64,000 nucleotides of DNA, taken from Lycocorax pyrrhopterus obiensis (Eukaryota > Chordata > Aves > Passeriformes > Paradisaeidae). The position numbers were made by a program, and so were the translations under genes. The stretch is from positions 132,999,431 to 133,063,430 of the forward strand of contig JACSVZ010000002.1 in assembly GCA_014706295.1 (NCBI GenBank). The letters are read 5' to 3'. Shown one piece after another: positions 50,001 through 62,400 of this stretch. Positions within the stretch are counted from its first letter, which is position 1. Each line of letters begins with the position of its first letter. A model generated the notes under the pieces. The model was given only the letters and a program-made list of their open reading frames with translations. It ran no database searches and was not told the DNA's origin.

Positions 50001-53000
50001 TTATTATAATCACAGTAACCCACTGAAGAACAAGGGATTCTACAGTGTTCACTACAGGCATTTATTAAATTAATTAATGAAGTTCAGTGCCAATTTAGCT
50101 ACCAAAAATCTTTATAATGTGTTCTTTCTGACACATTTTTAAAGCCTCTCATGCAAATTGCAATCTATTTTCCTCTTTTCTTCTGATAACTCTTTTGTGA
50201 CAGATCCCAGCTGCTTGTGAACATGTGTGCATGAAAGAACATGTGACAGTCACGTAATTTTTTCTTACAGTAAACTTTGCTGTATTAACTGCAACACAAT
50301 ATAACTAATGCCAACTCTAATAGAGCACAGCAGGATTCCTAGACTAAGATGTTCCTTCTATTTCTGAAAAGAGCTTTATAACTGAAAGACATTTTTAATT
50401 ACTTAAAAAGTTGTTTGACAGAAATTCATTAATCACCCAAGTAAGAAATGTGCTAATCATCCACCTCTGAATCTGGATGACTAGAACTATTAACTGCCAT
50501 TTACTAGCTTTTACTTTGTAACTTGTTCATGTAATTTTATATGATAGTACAGCCTGGCCTTCTCCATCACCTTATTATGCACAGCAGGCATGAACGTACC
50601 TACACACTATGCATGTGAACTACCATTTTGCATTAGAAGTTTAGGTCTTCTTTCCCAAATCAAAAAGTGCTATCTTGCAATCCTTACTTTCACAACAGTA
50701 ATACAGAACATACAGTTAGATCTACCAATCTATTACTTTTCATGCAAGAGGGGTTCTATAGTGTACATTACTGGCATTATCAACAAAAGAAAGCCGGCAA
50801 AGGAAACTGTGGTGTTACTGTATCATGATTTTGTCCAAGGGCTAATCATTCCTGTAACATTATTGACTTGAAAGGAGGAAAAGGAAATGCTCTAGAACAA
50901 AAGAATGTAGATCAAAGTTAAAATATCTTTATTTCAGTCTCCTTAAAATTTAAGTGGTCTGCCTGCTATTTTGAAATCTTACCTGATTTGGGGAACAAAC
51001 AGGGAAATCTTCGACTGGTGGAATTAAACCCTGGGCAATTAATTGTCCATAGGATGGAGGAGCTTCTCTTCTTAACAGTTCAGCCTCAACCCTTGACAAA
51101 TGAGTTTCAAATGATCTTTCAGAGAGAAAAGAAATTTCAGAATACATAAGACACTGATGCATATATATATTTAAAAGAATAAAACTACATCAGACTATAA
51201 TAAGCTGAAAAGAAAAAATTCAGAAGATCAAGTTTTGTTAATTTAATTGAAATTTAATTGACAAAGAATATAAAGTAATTCCTATGGGCCTGCTCAGCTG
51301 AAATGAGAACAAAAAAACCAACCCAACAAGTTTCTTAAAAGCAAACAAACAAACCAGCCCAAACCCATGGGCTAAATATAAAAAGCACCATAAGTAATGC
51401 TTATATTATTGTAAAAAATTGAAGGATATGTAATCCTGGTATGAACTAGCCTACAAGAGAAGAAACATGCTGTCATACACAGAACTGCAATATAAATTGC
51501 AAATTAATTAACTGCAGTTCTTCCACACTTCCTTTTTGTTAACATCATCTGAAAGTTTAACCCTCAACAGTGAAGTGATCAGAATATTTCTATCCTCTTT
51601 TCTTCACTGGGAGAGCAGTCAGTCACTGGAACAGGCTCCCCAGGGAACTGGGTCACGGCACCCAGCCTTCAGAGTCCAAGGAGCATATGGACAATGCTCA
51701 GCCATAGGTCTTAGCAAGGTTACTTTTAGATGTCCTGCAAGAAGCAGGGAGTCAGACTTGATATTCCTTATGGGTCCCTTCCAATCTGATAAACTCTATG
51801 ATTAACTAACCTCTTTTTACTATCAAAGAAAAAGGAACAATATCTTTACAAATCACGTGCAACAGTATCTGTATGGCAATAAAACTGCTTCAAGTACAGA
51901 CAACAGAAGATATCAAAACATGTAATAAAGTTGAGTACAACTTACCTTCGCTCAAACATCCTGAGTGAGTACAATTTACAAGTACATCCCAGTGCAATGA
52001 CAAGCAGCAATCCACAAATAAGACTCCCAATGACAGCTGCAGTTATCACTCTAGTGGGCACAATGACTGGGCAATTCTCTTCGTCACTGCCATCACCACA
52101 GTCATCTTGAGAATCACAAACCCAGCTCTCAAACACACAGCGGTTATTTTTACAGTGAAAGTTGCCTGGCTGACAGAAGAAACAGTTCTTTTCATCCGAA
52201 CCATTAGGGCAATGATTCTGGTAGTTGCAGCGATCTGAACGAGGGTAGCAAACACCATTTCGAGAGCAGGGAAACTCATCTCTTTGGCACATGGTGCAGT
52301 TGGTTTCATCCCTTCCATTTGGACAGTGCCAGTAGCCATCACAGCGCTGCTGCTCTGTGTAGCACCCCCAGTTTCCACCGCATGGGATTTCCCAAGGCAA
52401 ACAGAAGCCATCAACTTGATAGGTTGCATTGAACCCTCTTGCAGCATTCACTTTGTCAGCACAAAAATGCACTCTTATCTGTCCTGAGGATGAAACAACT
52501 GTGAGAGGAGCGTGAGAGTCAAATGCTGTCAGTACACGCAACAGCCTCCGTGGATTCTCCTCTAATCCATCATATATTTTGACATAGTCTCCATAACCTG
52601 TACCATCAAGTTTAAAATCAGTGAATCGCAAGATCACTTTGCGATGATCACCAGTGTCTATCAGCCAGGTGCAGTTGCTGCCAGGTGGGTAGAAGTCAGG
52701 ATAGTTGGGAGAACTGAAAGTACCGTAAAAGTATTTTAACCACTGCCCACATGCTGGCACATCACAGTCTATTTCATCTCCTAGGTCAAGACAATCAATG
52801 TTACCATCACATTTTAAAGATTCTGGAAGGCAAGTGTAAAGCTTGGTGAAGCGGGAAAGACACTGGAACTGATTGCTAGCACAAGGCTGAAAGGAAGAAG
52901 CTGTTGGAGGATTAGCTTTGGCACACATTTCTTCGTCCGAGTTGTCTCCACATTCATCCATATTGTTACATTTCCAACTTTCTGGAATACACTTCCCATT

Positions 53001-56000
53001 AGCACAATGAAACTGGTCACAATCACAATTTGGTTCATCAGATTTCCCTGGAAGTAAAAAAAAAAAAATTTCTTAAAAGTTTAGCACTTTAATGGTTTGT
53101 GTTGCATATTTATTTGCTGCACCAGGTACTTCAGAAGGGCAAAGCAAAAGCCCGAAGTGTCTGTAAACCACGGAAACTTTCAGCAAATTTCAAGATAAAA
53201 CAGTTTTTTCAAGTCAAAATTCCATCAACACATCAGCATGAACCTTATCCTTAGCTGATTTCAGTCAAATAACTTTAACCCAAGCAAGAAAACAATGCTC
53301 ATTTATAGCTATTGAGAAATCTGACTTCTAATATGCTAAAAATAATTTAGAAAAATACTCTCCCATCTATCACTCAAAATACAGAAACATTTTGTGCTGC
53401 AGTACTGGTTATCTCCTCAAATTCTTTCTCAAAAAAGCAGTCAGACTCTCTTCTGCTTTTGGAGGTTTCTACTTTGTACCAAAGGATCTAAGGCAAGAGA
53501 GAAGCTGACAGCTGAAGATTACATACTACCACCAAAGAAAGAAACCTCTGTCCTCTCCTCTTCCCACTGTTTGCTCCTGCCTCTCCTGCAGCAACTAAGA
53601 TGAGAGTGCAGCAAATGCAAAAATGCATGCTTGCCTTTACTTATTAAAGTTCCAGCCATGTTGAACACAGAAGCATACCTGGGATCCAAGCTATTTCAGC
53701 TCTGCAACAGTTCAGCTGAGTCAAACACTGCTGTATCACTTTCAATCACTTTTATTTCTACAAACCACAGTACAGACTGTAAAATTTGCTATAAAACAAA
53801 CTATCATGGTCAAAAAATTTAAAACGAGTCTGCAATGCAGACGGTCCTACACAGCAGTAATTCAGAAAATAAACTAGACAAATATATATTCATTGTAAGG
53901 AACACTATACCTAAGGTTTTAATAAGGAAACAGGAAAGACAGCATGATGAACTCACTGAAATCCTAATGTTCCCAGGAGAAGCATGTTCTATCTTTTTTT
54001 TACAAGAGAACAATTCAGATTGGAATGGAGGCCATCTAATCAAATCATCTGCTCAAAAAAAGGCTAACTGATGTTTGATTAGGCTCTTCAGCACCTTCTG
54101 CAATCAAGTATTTTTAAAGTTCCAGTGCTTTATTAGACAACATGATAAAAGTTTTCACAGCTAGCTTGAATTTTCCTTGCTGCAGCTAATCTGCTCTGAT
54201 AGGTCAAGTCATATCATACCTCTGTTTTCCTTTTTTCTACTTCAGTATCTCTTAGAAAGCATTAAAAATAAATACTCTAACTTAAAATAATTTTTCTTTA
54301 GAAAAGTAGAACACATCATTTTTAAATTTCACAAATGCTAAGGCTTTTAAAAAATGAATGCAGAAAAAAAATGAAATCAACAAGAATGATAAATGTTGTA
54401 AGTACTGCTAAAGAATGTTTAGTCTACAAATTTGCTTTCAGAGACTGAAGAATGAAAGGAGAGCAAAAATGTATGTGCTGCCAGTGACTGATTTTCAGAA
54501 AACTTTCATTTCACTAAAAAAGTCCGAAGAAGAGATGCAGTATAAATGATACCATCTTCTTGTTCTGTTACAGGTATATAAGTATTTATATATATACAGT
54601 ACACTCACACACACACACGGTTCACAATATTAGTACGGCAAAGTTGGAACCTTGGCCTTGAATTCAACACCTGTAAAACTGAACTGCTAGACTAGTCCTA
54701 CCTAAACTGAATGACTATGCTCCACAGGTGCAGGCAATATAGAATATGAATCATTGAACCTGTTCAAAGACTGATTATAATCTAGCTCAGTCCTTCTGCA
54801 TTGTAGAACCTGGAAGAGGTTGAGAAGGAAGCTGTAACACGGAGTTATAAATTTTGATGGGATTTTGATTTGTTTGCAGTAACAAAAGAGGATACAATTT
54901 CAACCCAAGCTCTTCCTTCTACAAGCTTTTAAACATCCCAGGAAAGAGTTGGGATACTTGATCCTGACATAGCATTTTTAATCACCAATCCTGCAATCCT
55001 TACATAAGGGAAATTTACTTAAGAATGAAAAAGAGTCTTAAAACGGTAAGAGATGTACTAAGAATAACTTTGGGAGCTGTACCACAAAAGACTTCAGGAT
55101 AGCACAAGATCATTAGCAGCACCCATATACAGTTATAGCCAAAGGACTAACACAAGTCTTTCATGCACTTACCATGGACATTGACCTCTGTGCTTTTAAT
55201 AACTTTATTTTTCACTCTACATCACCATTAGTAAATTCTGTCCCATTTCAATTCCCAAAATTAAAACGGCTGATAAATACTAAGTAGCAGGAGGAAGACA
55301 GAGGGAAGAAAGGCAAGTAAAAGTGGCACAAAATTTACTTTCTAGTCCAGCACCCTTCCTACCTGTTATGCTTTTTTCTTTCTTATTACTGGTTTGTTTG
55401 TTTTAAATTAAATAGAAATATTTACATATTATTTTCTTTAAACAAGAATTAATTCAAATAATTTACATGACCTATCTTCAACATCAGATTTTAAACATGG
55501 GGCTCCCTAAGGATCACTTTTGCACTTGGAATCTGTAGTGTTTCTATCATTCCAGCACAGATAGGCTTAACTTGCATCCAAGTAACTAATGTATTACTGT
55601 TTTTTCCCCTTTTTCTACGATGACTTGCCAACTTTGAGAGTAGCCTTATAAACACTGAATTAAATAGTCTATTGAGGTGTTAATTTGAGCACTACTGCAT
55701 GGTGCTGATGAGAAGAAACCAAACATAATGGCACAGTTGAATGCATAGCAAAAGTGTTAGCATTCAAGAGCCTTTTTTTGACATTCAAAGGCAGAAATGA
55801 CCAGATGATTATTAGAGCAGTTGTCAACTCTTCTCCTATATACAGGTTGGTTTAAAACATTAAAAGACCACTCTGATCACTGAAACACTACACTTTCATC
55901 TCAATTGTGAAATACTTCCTAAGTATTGTATCAAACATAGGGAGCAAACTCAAGCCAAAGTTTCAATATGGCTCATTTGTTAAAAAATGAACAAACCTCC

Positions 56001-59000
56001 CCAAAATAATGTTTCTTTCTTTTAAAAAAGACATTTATAAACTTAGGATTAAAGTCTTAAGCACTCTAATCTACAACACTAAACAGAAGAAATCAATTAA
56101 CATAAAAAACTGCTTATTATTGAAAATGTTACAGCTTCTTCCAAGAGGGGTTACATAATGAAGTTGTCTCAAGATCAGAGAAAAAGGAAAGGGTTTTCAG
56201 AAAAATTCTACAAACCCCATGGCTTCCCTCCTCTACCCATTCCACACTCTTATCCAAGGTATCCTTCCTTCTCAAAATCCCTCAGGAAGGAATGCTGCCT
56301 TTCCTCTGTGCCTACTTGGAGAGGGAGTTGAAAGGGGCAGAAGCTGATGCCTGGCACAGGGTAACAGTGTTCACCTGGGCCACTGGCAGAAACAGCAGCA
56401 CAGGATGACTGATTGGCCAGTGGCTTCTTCCCTGCTCCCTGACATGTTTTTTGGTGAGATGGTGCACAAAACCCAGGTAGAGCACTGCCCTGGGAGCTGG
56501 GCCAGCATCAAACGCAAGGCTGCATTACTTCCCCAAGACCTGCTAAACTGCAAGGAGCTGAACCATAGAAGGAGCTTTTTTGTAGACTTGAGAACAGGCG
56601 ATAGAGATGGATAAGCCTGCTTGGAAACTTGTTTGTGAGAGACTGACATAGTGAAGGAAGCTACTAGGTAAGAAGAGTGCAAAGTACAGAACAGGAGCAA
56701 ATACAGCTTAGACTAGAGATCAGGGCTAGATTTACTGAATCTTGTTGGAATAGTTTTGAAGGTGGGTGGCGTTGGATATGTGTAAGAGTATGAATTGTTT
56801 TATGGAGGAGCCCGAAGTCGGTGTGCACAGAGATTGGGAGCAGGCCATTGAATGGATACAGGCATACACTTGGAGGGAGCAAGGTAACATGAAACCATTG
56901 TGAAAACCAAGAAAAATCTAATCCAGTATTTGGGATGATCATGATGTAGAACACCATAATCATGCTATTACATAAAACTGTAACACCTCTGTAAGTCAGG
57001 AAAAGTTTGGAACTAGTCTTGACCCATGACTGGCTTCCTCCTCTCTCTTGGCAAGATCCAATAGAGCAAGAATGGCTCACAAAACACTCTCAAACTACTA
57101 CTACTGGTAACTAGTTTGTATCACATCCTATAATTACACAAGAAAAATTTTGCATCTACAGAACCATGTTGGATTAATCTATAATATTAATGTGGTGGGG
57201 ATTTTTTAGATTTATTTTTTTAAAAGACAGTATGCCTTCTGGAAATGGGAAAAATGATGCACATTCTGTGAGAAACGTAAAAAAAAAATATCCTGTCATT
57301 TCTTTCCTCTCTTACTGTATTCATGATACTCAGAAGTTTACCCAACTACTTTAACAAATTTATTTTAGTCTGATGAAAACATTTCAAATCTTAAACTATT
57401 TTAAAAGAACTTCCAGGTGCCTACTACTAATGGCGAACCTTTTTCTTCCCAAAAAATCATTCAATCTGCTTACTGTTATTTCCACTTTGAATATTCAAGT
57501 TGTGCATGGGATCAAAATACATTACCTAACCTATATTTTCTCTGATTTCAATAAACCTTGAGGTGACTACAGGAAATACCCATAGTCAATACTTACCCTG
57601 TTAGAAGGACATAATTCTTGGAACAGGAAACAAAAAGTGAAACCATAAAATTATACTAGGTATCATTTGAAACGTACCAGCAAAGTAGGCCAATCTGAAG
57701 CCTTTTCTGGAGATGCTATCATCTGAATGAAACCTTATCCAAACATGATCCTGTGAAGAGATGTATGGTGAGGGAATGGAAGAGCCACATGCTCTGTAGC
57801 CTTCAATATTCTTGTAGCTTCCAATTGTTAACCAATCCGAGCTGCATCGTCGAGATCCCTGAACATCAAAATCTTGAAAGCTGAAAAAGATCAAAATTGC
57901 TACTGAACTCAATATTACACAGTCAATCTGATTAATTACTACACATGGAAATTAGCTTGAAGTTCTTTTTGAAATAAAGAAATACTTCTGAAATAAAAAG
58001 AGTAGCTTCTCTACCCATGTAGAAATAGGATTTAACCTTGTGCTGATACTTTTAGATTACGAGGACAGCAAGAATCCATTCTGTCAAATAAAATATTGCA
58101 TCCACCACTTAAAGAAATAAATTCTGTTAATGGAATTGTCCCTATGTGTCTCATATAATGACTTTCATATACTACTAAGTGATTTTGTTTAACACAAATT
58201 TCACCAGAATTTTAGCTAATGCTACACTTACGGCAATAATATGATTTGACATTATAAATACAGCTAAATTGTTCAAATCTCTGTTTTCAGGTAAGACTTC
58301 CTCCCAGTCTCACTACTCAGCTACCCAACCATTATGTCATGGAATGCCATGGTGTGGCTGCACTCAATCAAGACAAGCTGCCATGGTAATGACATGTGAG
58401 AGGGAGACAGTCTGTGCAAAACAAGTCTGCACAGACAACAGAGCACTACCAGAAGTGAAATGTGATACATATGAGTGGAAGAAAACAACATGAAAGAAAA
58501 AGAGTTTTATTAAAAATAAACAGTATGAAATGTGTACAAAGCATTCTAGTAGCTGAACAGTTTTACCTACTTTACATTGCGTTTATGCCAGTTAAATATT
58601 CAGTAGAAAGACTGTTTAAATTAAGAAGCAGTACTTTAAATGAGTAACTGATGTCAAAGAAAATACTTCATAATGAAGAGCAGTTTCTTAGGTCAGCAAG
58701 TCTATACTGGAAACCGAAGAAAATCTGCAGGTAATGCAGTTTCATGATCAAGTCTAAGCAGTACTAACTTGTATGTTGATGCTACAAGAAACCAGTAATC
58801 GGAAATGAACTGATGAGAACTTGAATCCACAAGTTTTTTTATATTACTACTTTAGAAAAGTTACAAGATATGGGAAACTATGAAGAGCTCCCTACATCAA
58901 AACTCGGCCTTTCCTAAACTGCAGTCATATCTATTGACTCACTATTTGTCCCTGACATTATTAAGCACACCAAGAGACTTCACAGAAATGAAGCATTACA

Positions 59001-59428
59001 GCATTTACTCTATACACTTTTAAATGAAAAATTCTTATGTTTCAGACACATTAAAAGGATTCAAAAAAATGAACACATTGACATTTTTTCTAGTTGCCAA
59101 TTCTACAGCTAAAAACAAATGCTACATGGCTGTGTGAGAACAAATCAGATAACAGGAAAGGCAAAGGACAGACAGAACTGAAATCCTTCACTTACAGAAA
59201 AGAAGAGAAAACTGGTACACGCACAATTGGCAGTTAAAAATGTCTGGTTAGTACTTCTTCAATCCACATGGATAATACAGGAGCACTGTTACCTTATAGT
59301 AATGATCTCCCCTGGGTTCGCATGGATGTACCAGCTACAGTTAACTCGGGCAGGATACTCAGAGGGCCACCCTGGACTTGTGATTGTCCCGCTTGGCGAT
59401 CGAATTTGTTCTGGAATATCTCCACAAG
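46174..59428 (-). CDS. LRP12: LDL receptor-related protein 12, 3' five exons (5' end outside window)
   Basis: LRP12 (also called ST7) is a single-pass plasma-membrane member of the LDL-receptor family, thought to act in endocytosis and signalling. Exons in transcript order are 59428-59293, 57880-57678, 53047-51946, 51115-50983 and 47037-46174. Phases are 1 (incoming),2,1,2,0 and they give 812 codons plus the stop. Domain order is CUB1, LDLa1-2, CUB2, LDLa3-5, a transmembrane helix (VITAAVIGSLICGLLLVIAL) and a long Ser-rich tail ending DDEALLLC. The human protein is 859 aa, so about 47 N-terminal residues (signal peptide and linker) must lie beyond 64000 or in an unseen small exon. No frameshift or stop was found. 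Identification is from remembered family sequence. Confidence 0.95.
47679..47703 (-). other. G-rich run with quadruplex potential in an LRP12 intron
   Basis: The plus strand is a C run broken by single A (CACCCCCCCCACCCCCACCC). The LRP12 transcript therefore reads GGGG-T-GGGGG-T-GGGGGGGG, enough for four G3 tracts with very short loops. It lies about 640 bp 5' of the last exon in the transcript. Confidence 0.8.
47923..48369 (-). mobile_element. Solo LTR in LRP12 intron, same sense as the gene
   Basis: Read on the minus strand the element begins TGATGCCTTAAG and ends CTTCAGGCATCA, so its ends are inverted heptamers. A perfect CTAA flanks it (47919-47922 and 48370-48373), a 4-bp duplication typical of gammaretrovirus-like elements. 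An octamer ATGCAAAT (48107-48100) lies in the U3 part, and AATAAA (47991-47986) sits about 65 bp before the 3' end. It is a solo LTR with no coding sequence. It lies in the intron between the last two LRP12 exons. Confidence 0.75.
50983..51115 (-). CDS. LRP12: LRP12 juxtamembrane cytoplasmic exon
   Basis: The acceptor TTTTCTCTCTGAAAG precedes ATCATTTGAAAC, completing an Arg codon. It encodes RSFETHLSRVEAELLRREAP, then PSYGQLIAQGLIPPVEDFPV and CSPNQ, the conserved membrane-proximal part of the cytoplasmic tail. The donor is AATCAG before GTAAGA, phase 0, and the exon is 133 bp. Confidence 0.95.
51116..51945 (-). other. LRP12 intron with a CR1 tail
   Basis: 0.83 kb, containing the antisense CR1 fragment at 51596-51804. 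Confidence 0.8.
51596..51804 (+). mobile_element. CR1 LINE 3' fragment
   Basis: GTCAGTCACTGGAACAGGCT and CCCCAGGGAACTGGGTCACG, then AAGCAGGGAGTCAGACTTGA and GGGTCCCTTCCAATCTGATA, ending CTCTATGATT, is a diverged CR1 tail in sense orientation. It lies in the LRP12 intron between the exons at 51115 and 51946, antisense to the gene. Confidence 0.7.
51946..53047 (-). CDS. LRP12: LRP12 large exon: LDLa1-2, CUB2, LDLa3-5, transmembrane helix
   Basis: The acceptor TTTTTACTTCCAG precedes GGAAATCTGATG, and the 1,102 bp read without interruption. LDLa1 (CDCDQFHCANGKC to DNSDEEMC) and LDLa2 (FQCLSRFTKL to CLDLGDEIDC) precede CUB2 (CGQWLKYFYGTF to RGFNATYQ). LDLa3 (NGRDETNC), LDLa4 (NGSDEKNC) and LDLa5 (GDGSDEENC) follow, each with the acidic calcium-binding end. 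A hydrophobic helix of about 22 residues and the stop-transfer CKLYSLRMFERR end the exon. The donor is CGAAG before GTAAGT (phase 2). NCT, NAT and NGS sequons are present. Confidence 0.96.
53048..57677 (-). other. LRP12 intron before the large exon
   Basis: 4.6 kb, AT-rich. A short AC run at about 54605-54618 and a GC-richer stretch at about 56270-56600 are the only marked changes. No family is recognised in the latter. Confidence 0.75.
57678..57880 (-). CDS. LRP12: LRP12 exon with second half of CUB1
   Basis: The acceptor GATCTTTTTCAG precedes CTTTCAAGAT, giving SFQDFDVQGSRRCSSDWLTI, then EGYRACGSS and DHVWIRFHSDDSISRKGF. It supplies the second cysteine pair of CUB1 and acidic residues typical of calcium-binding CUB domains. 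It ends GCTG before GTACGT (phase 1). The length is 203 bp. Confidence 0.95.
57881..59292 (-). other. LRP12 intron within CUB1
   Basis: 1.4 kb, nothing recognised. Confidence 0.8.
59293..59428 (-). CDS. LRP12: LRP12 exon with first half of CUB1
   Basis: The acceptor GTGTATTTCAG precedes CTTGTGGAG, entering one base into an Ala codon. It encodes ACGDIPEQIRSPSGTITSPG, WPSEYPARVNCSWYIHANPG and EIITI: the start of a CUB domain with its first two cysteines and the SPxWPxxYP signature. The donor is ACTATAAG before GTAACA (phase 2), and the exon is 136 bp. It is the most 5' coding exon recognised here. Confidence 0.95.
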
Positions 59429-62400
59429 CTGAAATACACATATATATTGAAAGCAATTTGATTAATTCCTTATTTTTTAGGACAAAATATAGGACAAAAA
59501 ACCCCACCCAACTAGACAGCAATAATCAGAGAAAATATCAGAGTAGGTTAGATGATGTACCAATTAAAAAACCCACAACTTCTAAAGGAGTTTGTAACGG
59601 AACATATCAGCCAAAAGGTGTTTTCCAACACTGCCAGTGTGGCAGTTTTTTACTTATGTAATAATAAAAAAATAAAACTCAGTAAATTTACCTTCTTCCT
59701 GTGTATCTGTAAGAGAATAATGCTTTAAATAGTTTCTCACATGTTCCTTTTTAGACCTTTACTCATGCTGCACAGTTAAGTGTTAACATACCTTAACAGT
59801 AGAACACAGGAGCTGCCCTAATATCTCGGGATGAAAAGGTCACAGAATAGAGAAAGATACTATTCACTTGAATATGCAATCATTCACTTTCTTCTTAAAT
59901 CTTGAGCAAACCCTATAGGTGGTGCTCTAACACCATGATAATTTGGAACACAGCTCCTGTGTAAGTGATCTTTTTACACTTAACATTTATTCAGGCATTA
60001 AATGTAAGGACTTGAAAGAAAAACTGGTTATTAAGTTGTTAAAGTAAAATAGCAGTTTTAACAAAAACTAAAAAACATAGAAAACAAAAGCAGGCAAAAA
60101 AGTAGAAGAATGTATAAGACGTTTTACACCAAGCTAGCAAATGCTGGCAACAATTCCACATACTAGTTGGTTACTACTAAAATAGTCCCCAACTTCAAAA
60201 AAGTTGCCTGAAGGTGAAATTTACACTCCAACATACACCTGAGATCAGGTATTTCCAAACTGGCAAGCAAAATTTTGTCACTGAGAACCTCTAAAGAAGC
60301 TATTAAGTTTACGTGACGAAGGAATCTTTGCACTAAAATACCTAAAAAATAATCCATTCAACATGTGTTCATTCAGTTTTCCAGAGTTCACCTCCAAAAC
60401 CATGAACATACATAAACCCTACAGCAGTACAAACTGTAATGTATTTGTTACACAAGTATGAATGGAAGAAATTCCACATAAAAATCCTGTATAACCAAGG
60501 TAGTACTTTCAGAGCACATGAAAGCTTCCAGTTTTACTCAAACTCAGGATTTTTTAACCCTTTGCAGAACCAACCTTATCCCTGTAATTTCTATATTCTT
60601 TTATTAAGATGTCTTTTTCTGTTTCCAGTAAAGCTTACACTACAGAGCTGAGAGCAAAATATGAGCATTTGCAACAGCATCCAATACGGGGAAAGAGAAG
60701 CAGACTATGGTGGGCATGAGGAAGCAAGAAAGACCACAGGTACAGTAATAAGGGGTGAACAAAACTGTACAAGTGCTGTAGAAGAGAGAAAGAACTGAAC
60801 AAAGTATTAATATTACAAAGTGGGGGTTCAAAAAAAAGGGAATGGACTTGAAAACTGAATTACAGCTCTCTTAACTTCAAGTAGGCTGGACAAGCTGAAC
60901 ACACTTGCATACTGGATATATATTCATGCACTACAAATCTCTTACTTATAACACAGACAACAGAAATCTGTTTGCTTAAAAAGTGTATAGAGGTCAAGAT
61001 CAACTGTGCAGACACTGCACTTCAGAAGTGCTGTCTTTTTGAGAGAGAATAATTTCTCAGCGAAATTTTTAAAAGCAAGGATAACCTTTTGAAATAGAAC
61101 AGCTTTAAGGGAATATACTTTATAAAGACAATAGCAAGCCTTTAAAATCAATTCCTAACCCTCTGCGTAACTAGGATGTTTCTGATGTTTCTCCTAGAGC
61201 TTTTGAGACTATAAGGTAACATACATTGTATTCATGTATTTGTAAACATGCAGAATGTAAGCAAACATCAAGAAGGATATGGGATAAGAAAGAAAAATCC
61301 AACTGGCAGCACATAAAGCAGAAATGTGTCCATAGAGGCAAAATCCTTACTTTACTCTAAGTTGCGGAAAATTTGCACTTTCAATTGCTAGCAGCCCTGT
61401 AAGCATTTGTCATACAGGTCAGTTATGTCTAGGACAACTTAAAATTACAAGAAAACTGATTAGGTTTGGAATAATTTATTTAAAGTATTAAAGGAGAACA
61501 GCAGAATGAAAATTAGACGAGTCAGGATAAACGGAAATGAGTTTGCAACCAAGGCAGAAGCACAAAAGAAACTGAGAAGGTTGCACTGTAGAGAAGCAAA
61601 GACACCCAGTGATGCTTGCCCAAGATGTTCTCAAATCTCATGCTGGTGGCAATAATATTTGGAGGGAGGAACAATTCCTCCTGCACAACCATTTCTACGT
61701 GAATGTTGTCTCTGCTTACACTCCCTTCAATGCCCTCATATTCTTTGGCACAATTCCACTCATCCATCTCCTACCAGTTTCGAACTCATTCCTTTGAGAA
61801 CCTTTATTCTATTAACAATCTATTTGCAATTCTGTTTGTTACTCTGATATAACCATTCAGTACATTGCAATACTGCAATTAGGACTGAGGATGTTTCACA
61901 TATTACAGTGTAAAATGATGGTCAAAAGAGCTGTGCACATAATTTTCTGGTGTATATGGATTTTCCTGTAGACGTTTTAAAAACAGACACAACAGTTTTT
62001 ATTTCCTTCTTCCTGAAATTTGTTTACCATCCCACATTACAGAATATTATCGTAAACTACAGGATGTTGACTGGTAAACAGAAGACAGCCAATGAAAAGT
62101 TTACTGTACCAAATTCAACTAGCAAGTTATAACAAGAAAATAATTAAGGAACCTATGCAAAAATTCTGTAGCAAGATCTAGAGAAGTAAAGTACCTGTAG
62201 TAAGAGTGAACAACATGTCACGGAAAAAAGTCACTTCAGAAAAGCAGGGAGAGGGAGATTAGGGATTTATCTTCACAGTAATGCCAGGAGATTAGTTGAA
62301 AAGATAAAAGAATTAGCTTTCAATGTGAACCACAGGATGATAAGGTATGCATTATATTGGACATGGTAAGGACATGAATGCAGCTGGATAAATGATCTGA

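Larger units (their letters stand above)
47038..50982 (-). other. LRP12 intron before the last exon
   Basis: 3.9 kb with the G-rich run (47679-47703) and the solo LTR (47923-48369). The rest is AT-rich without recognised elements. Confidence 0.8.
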
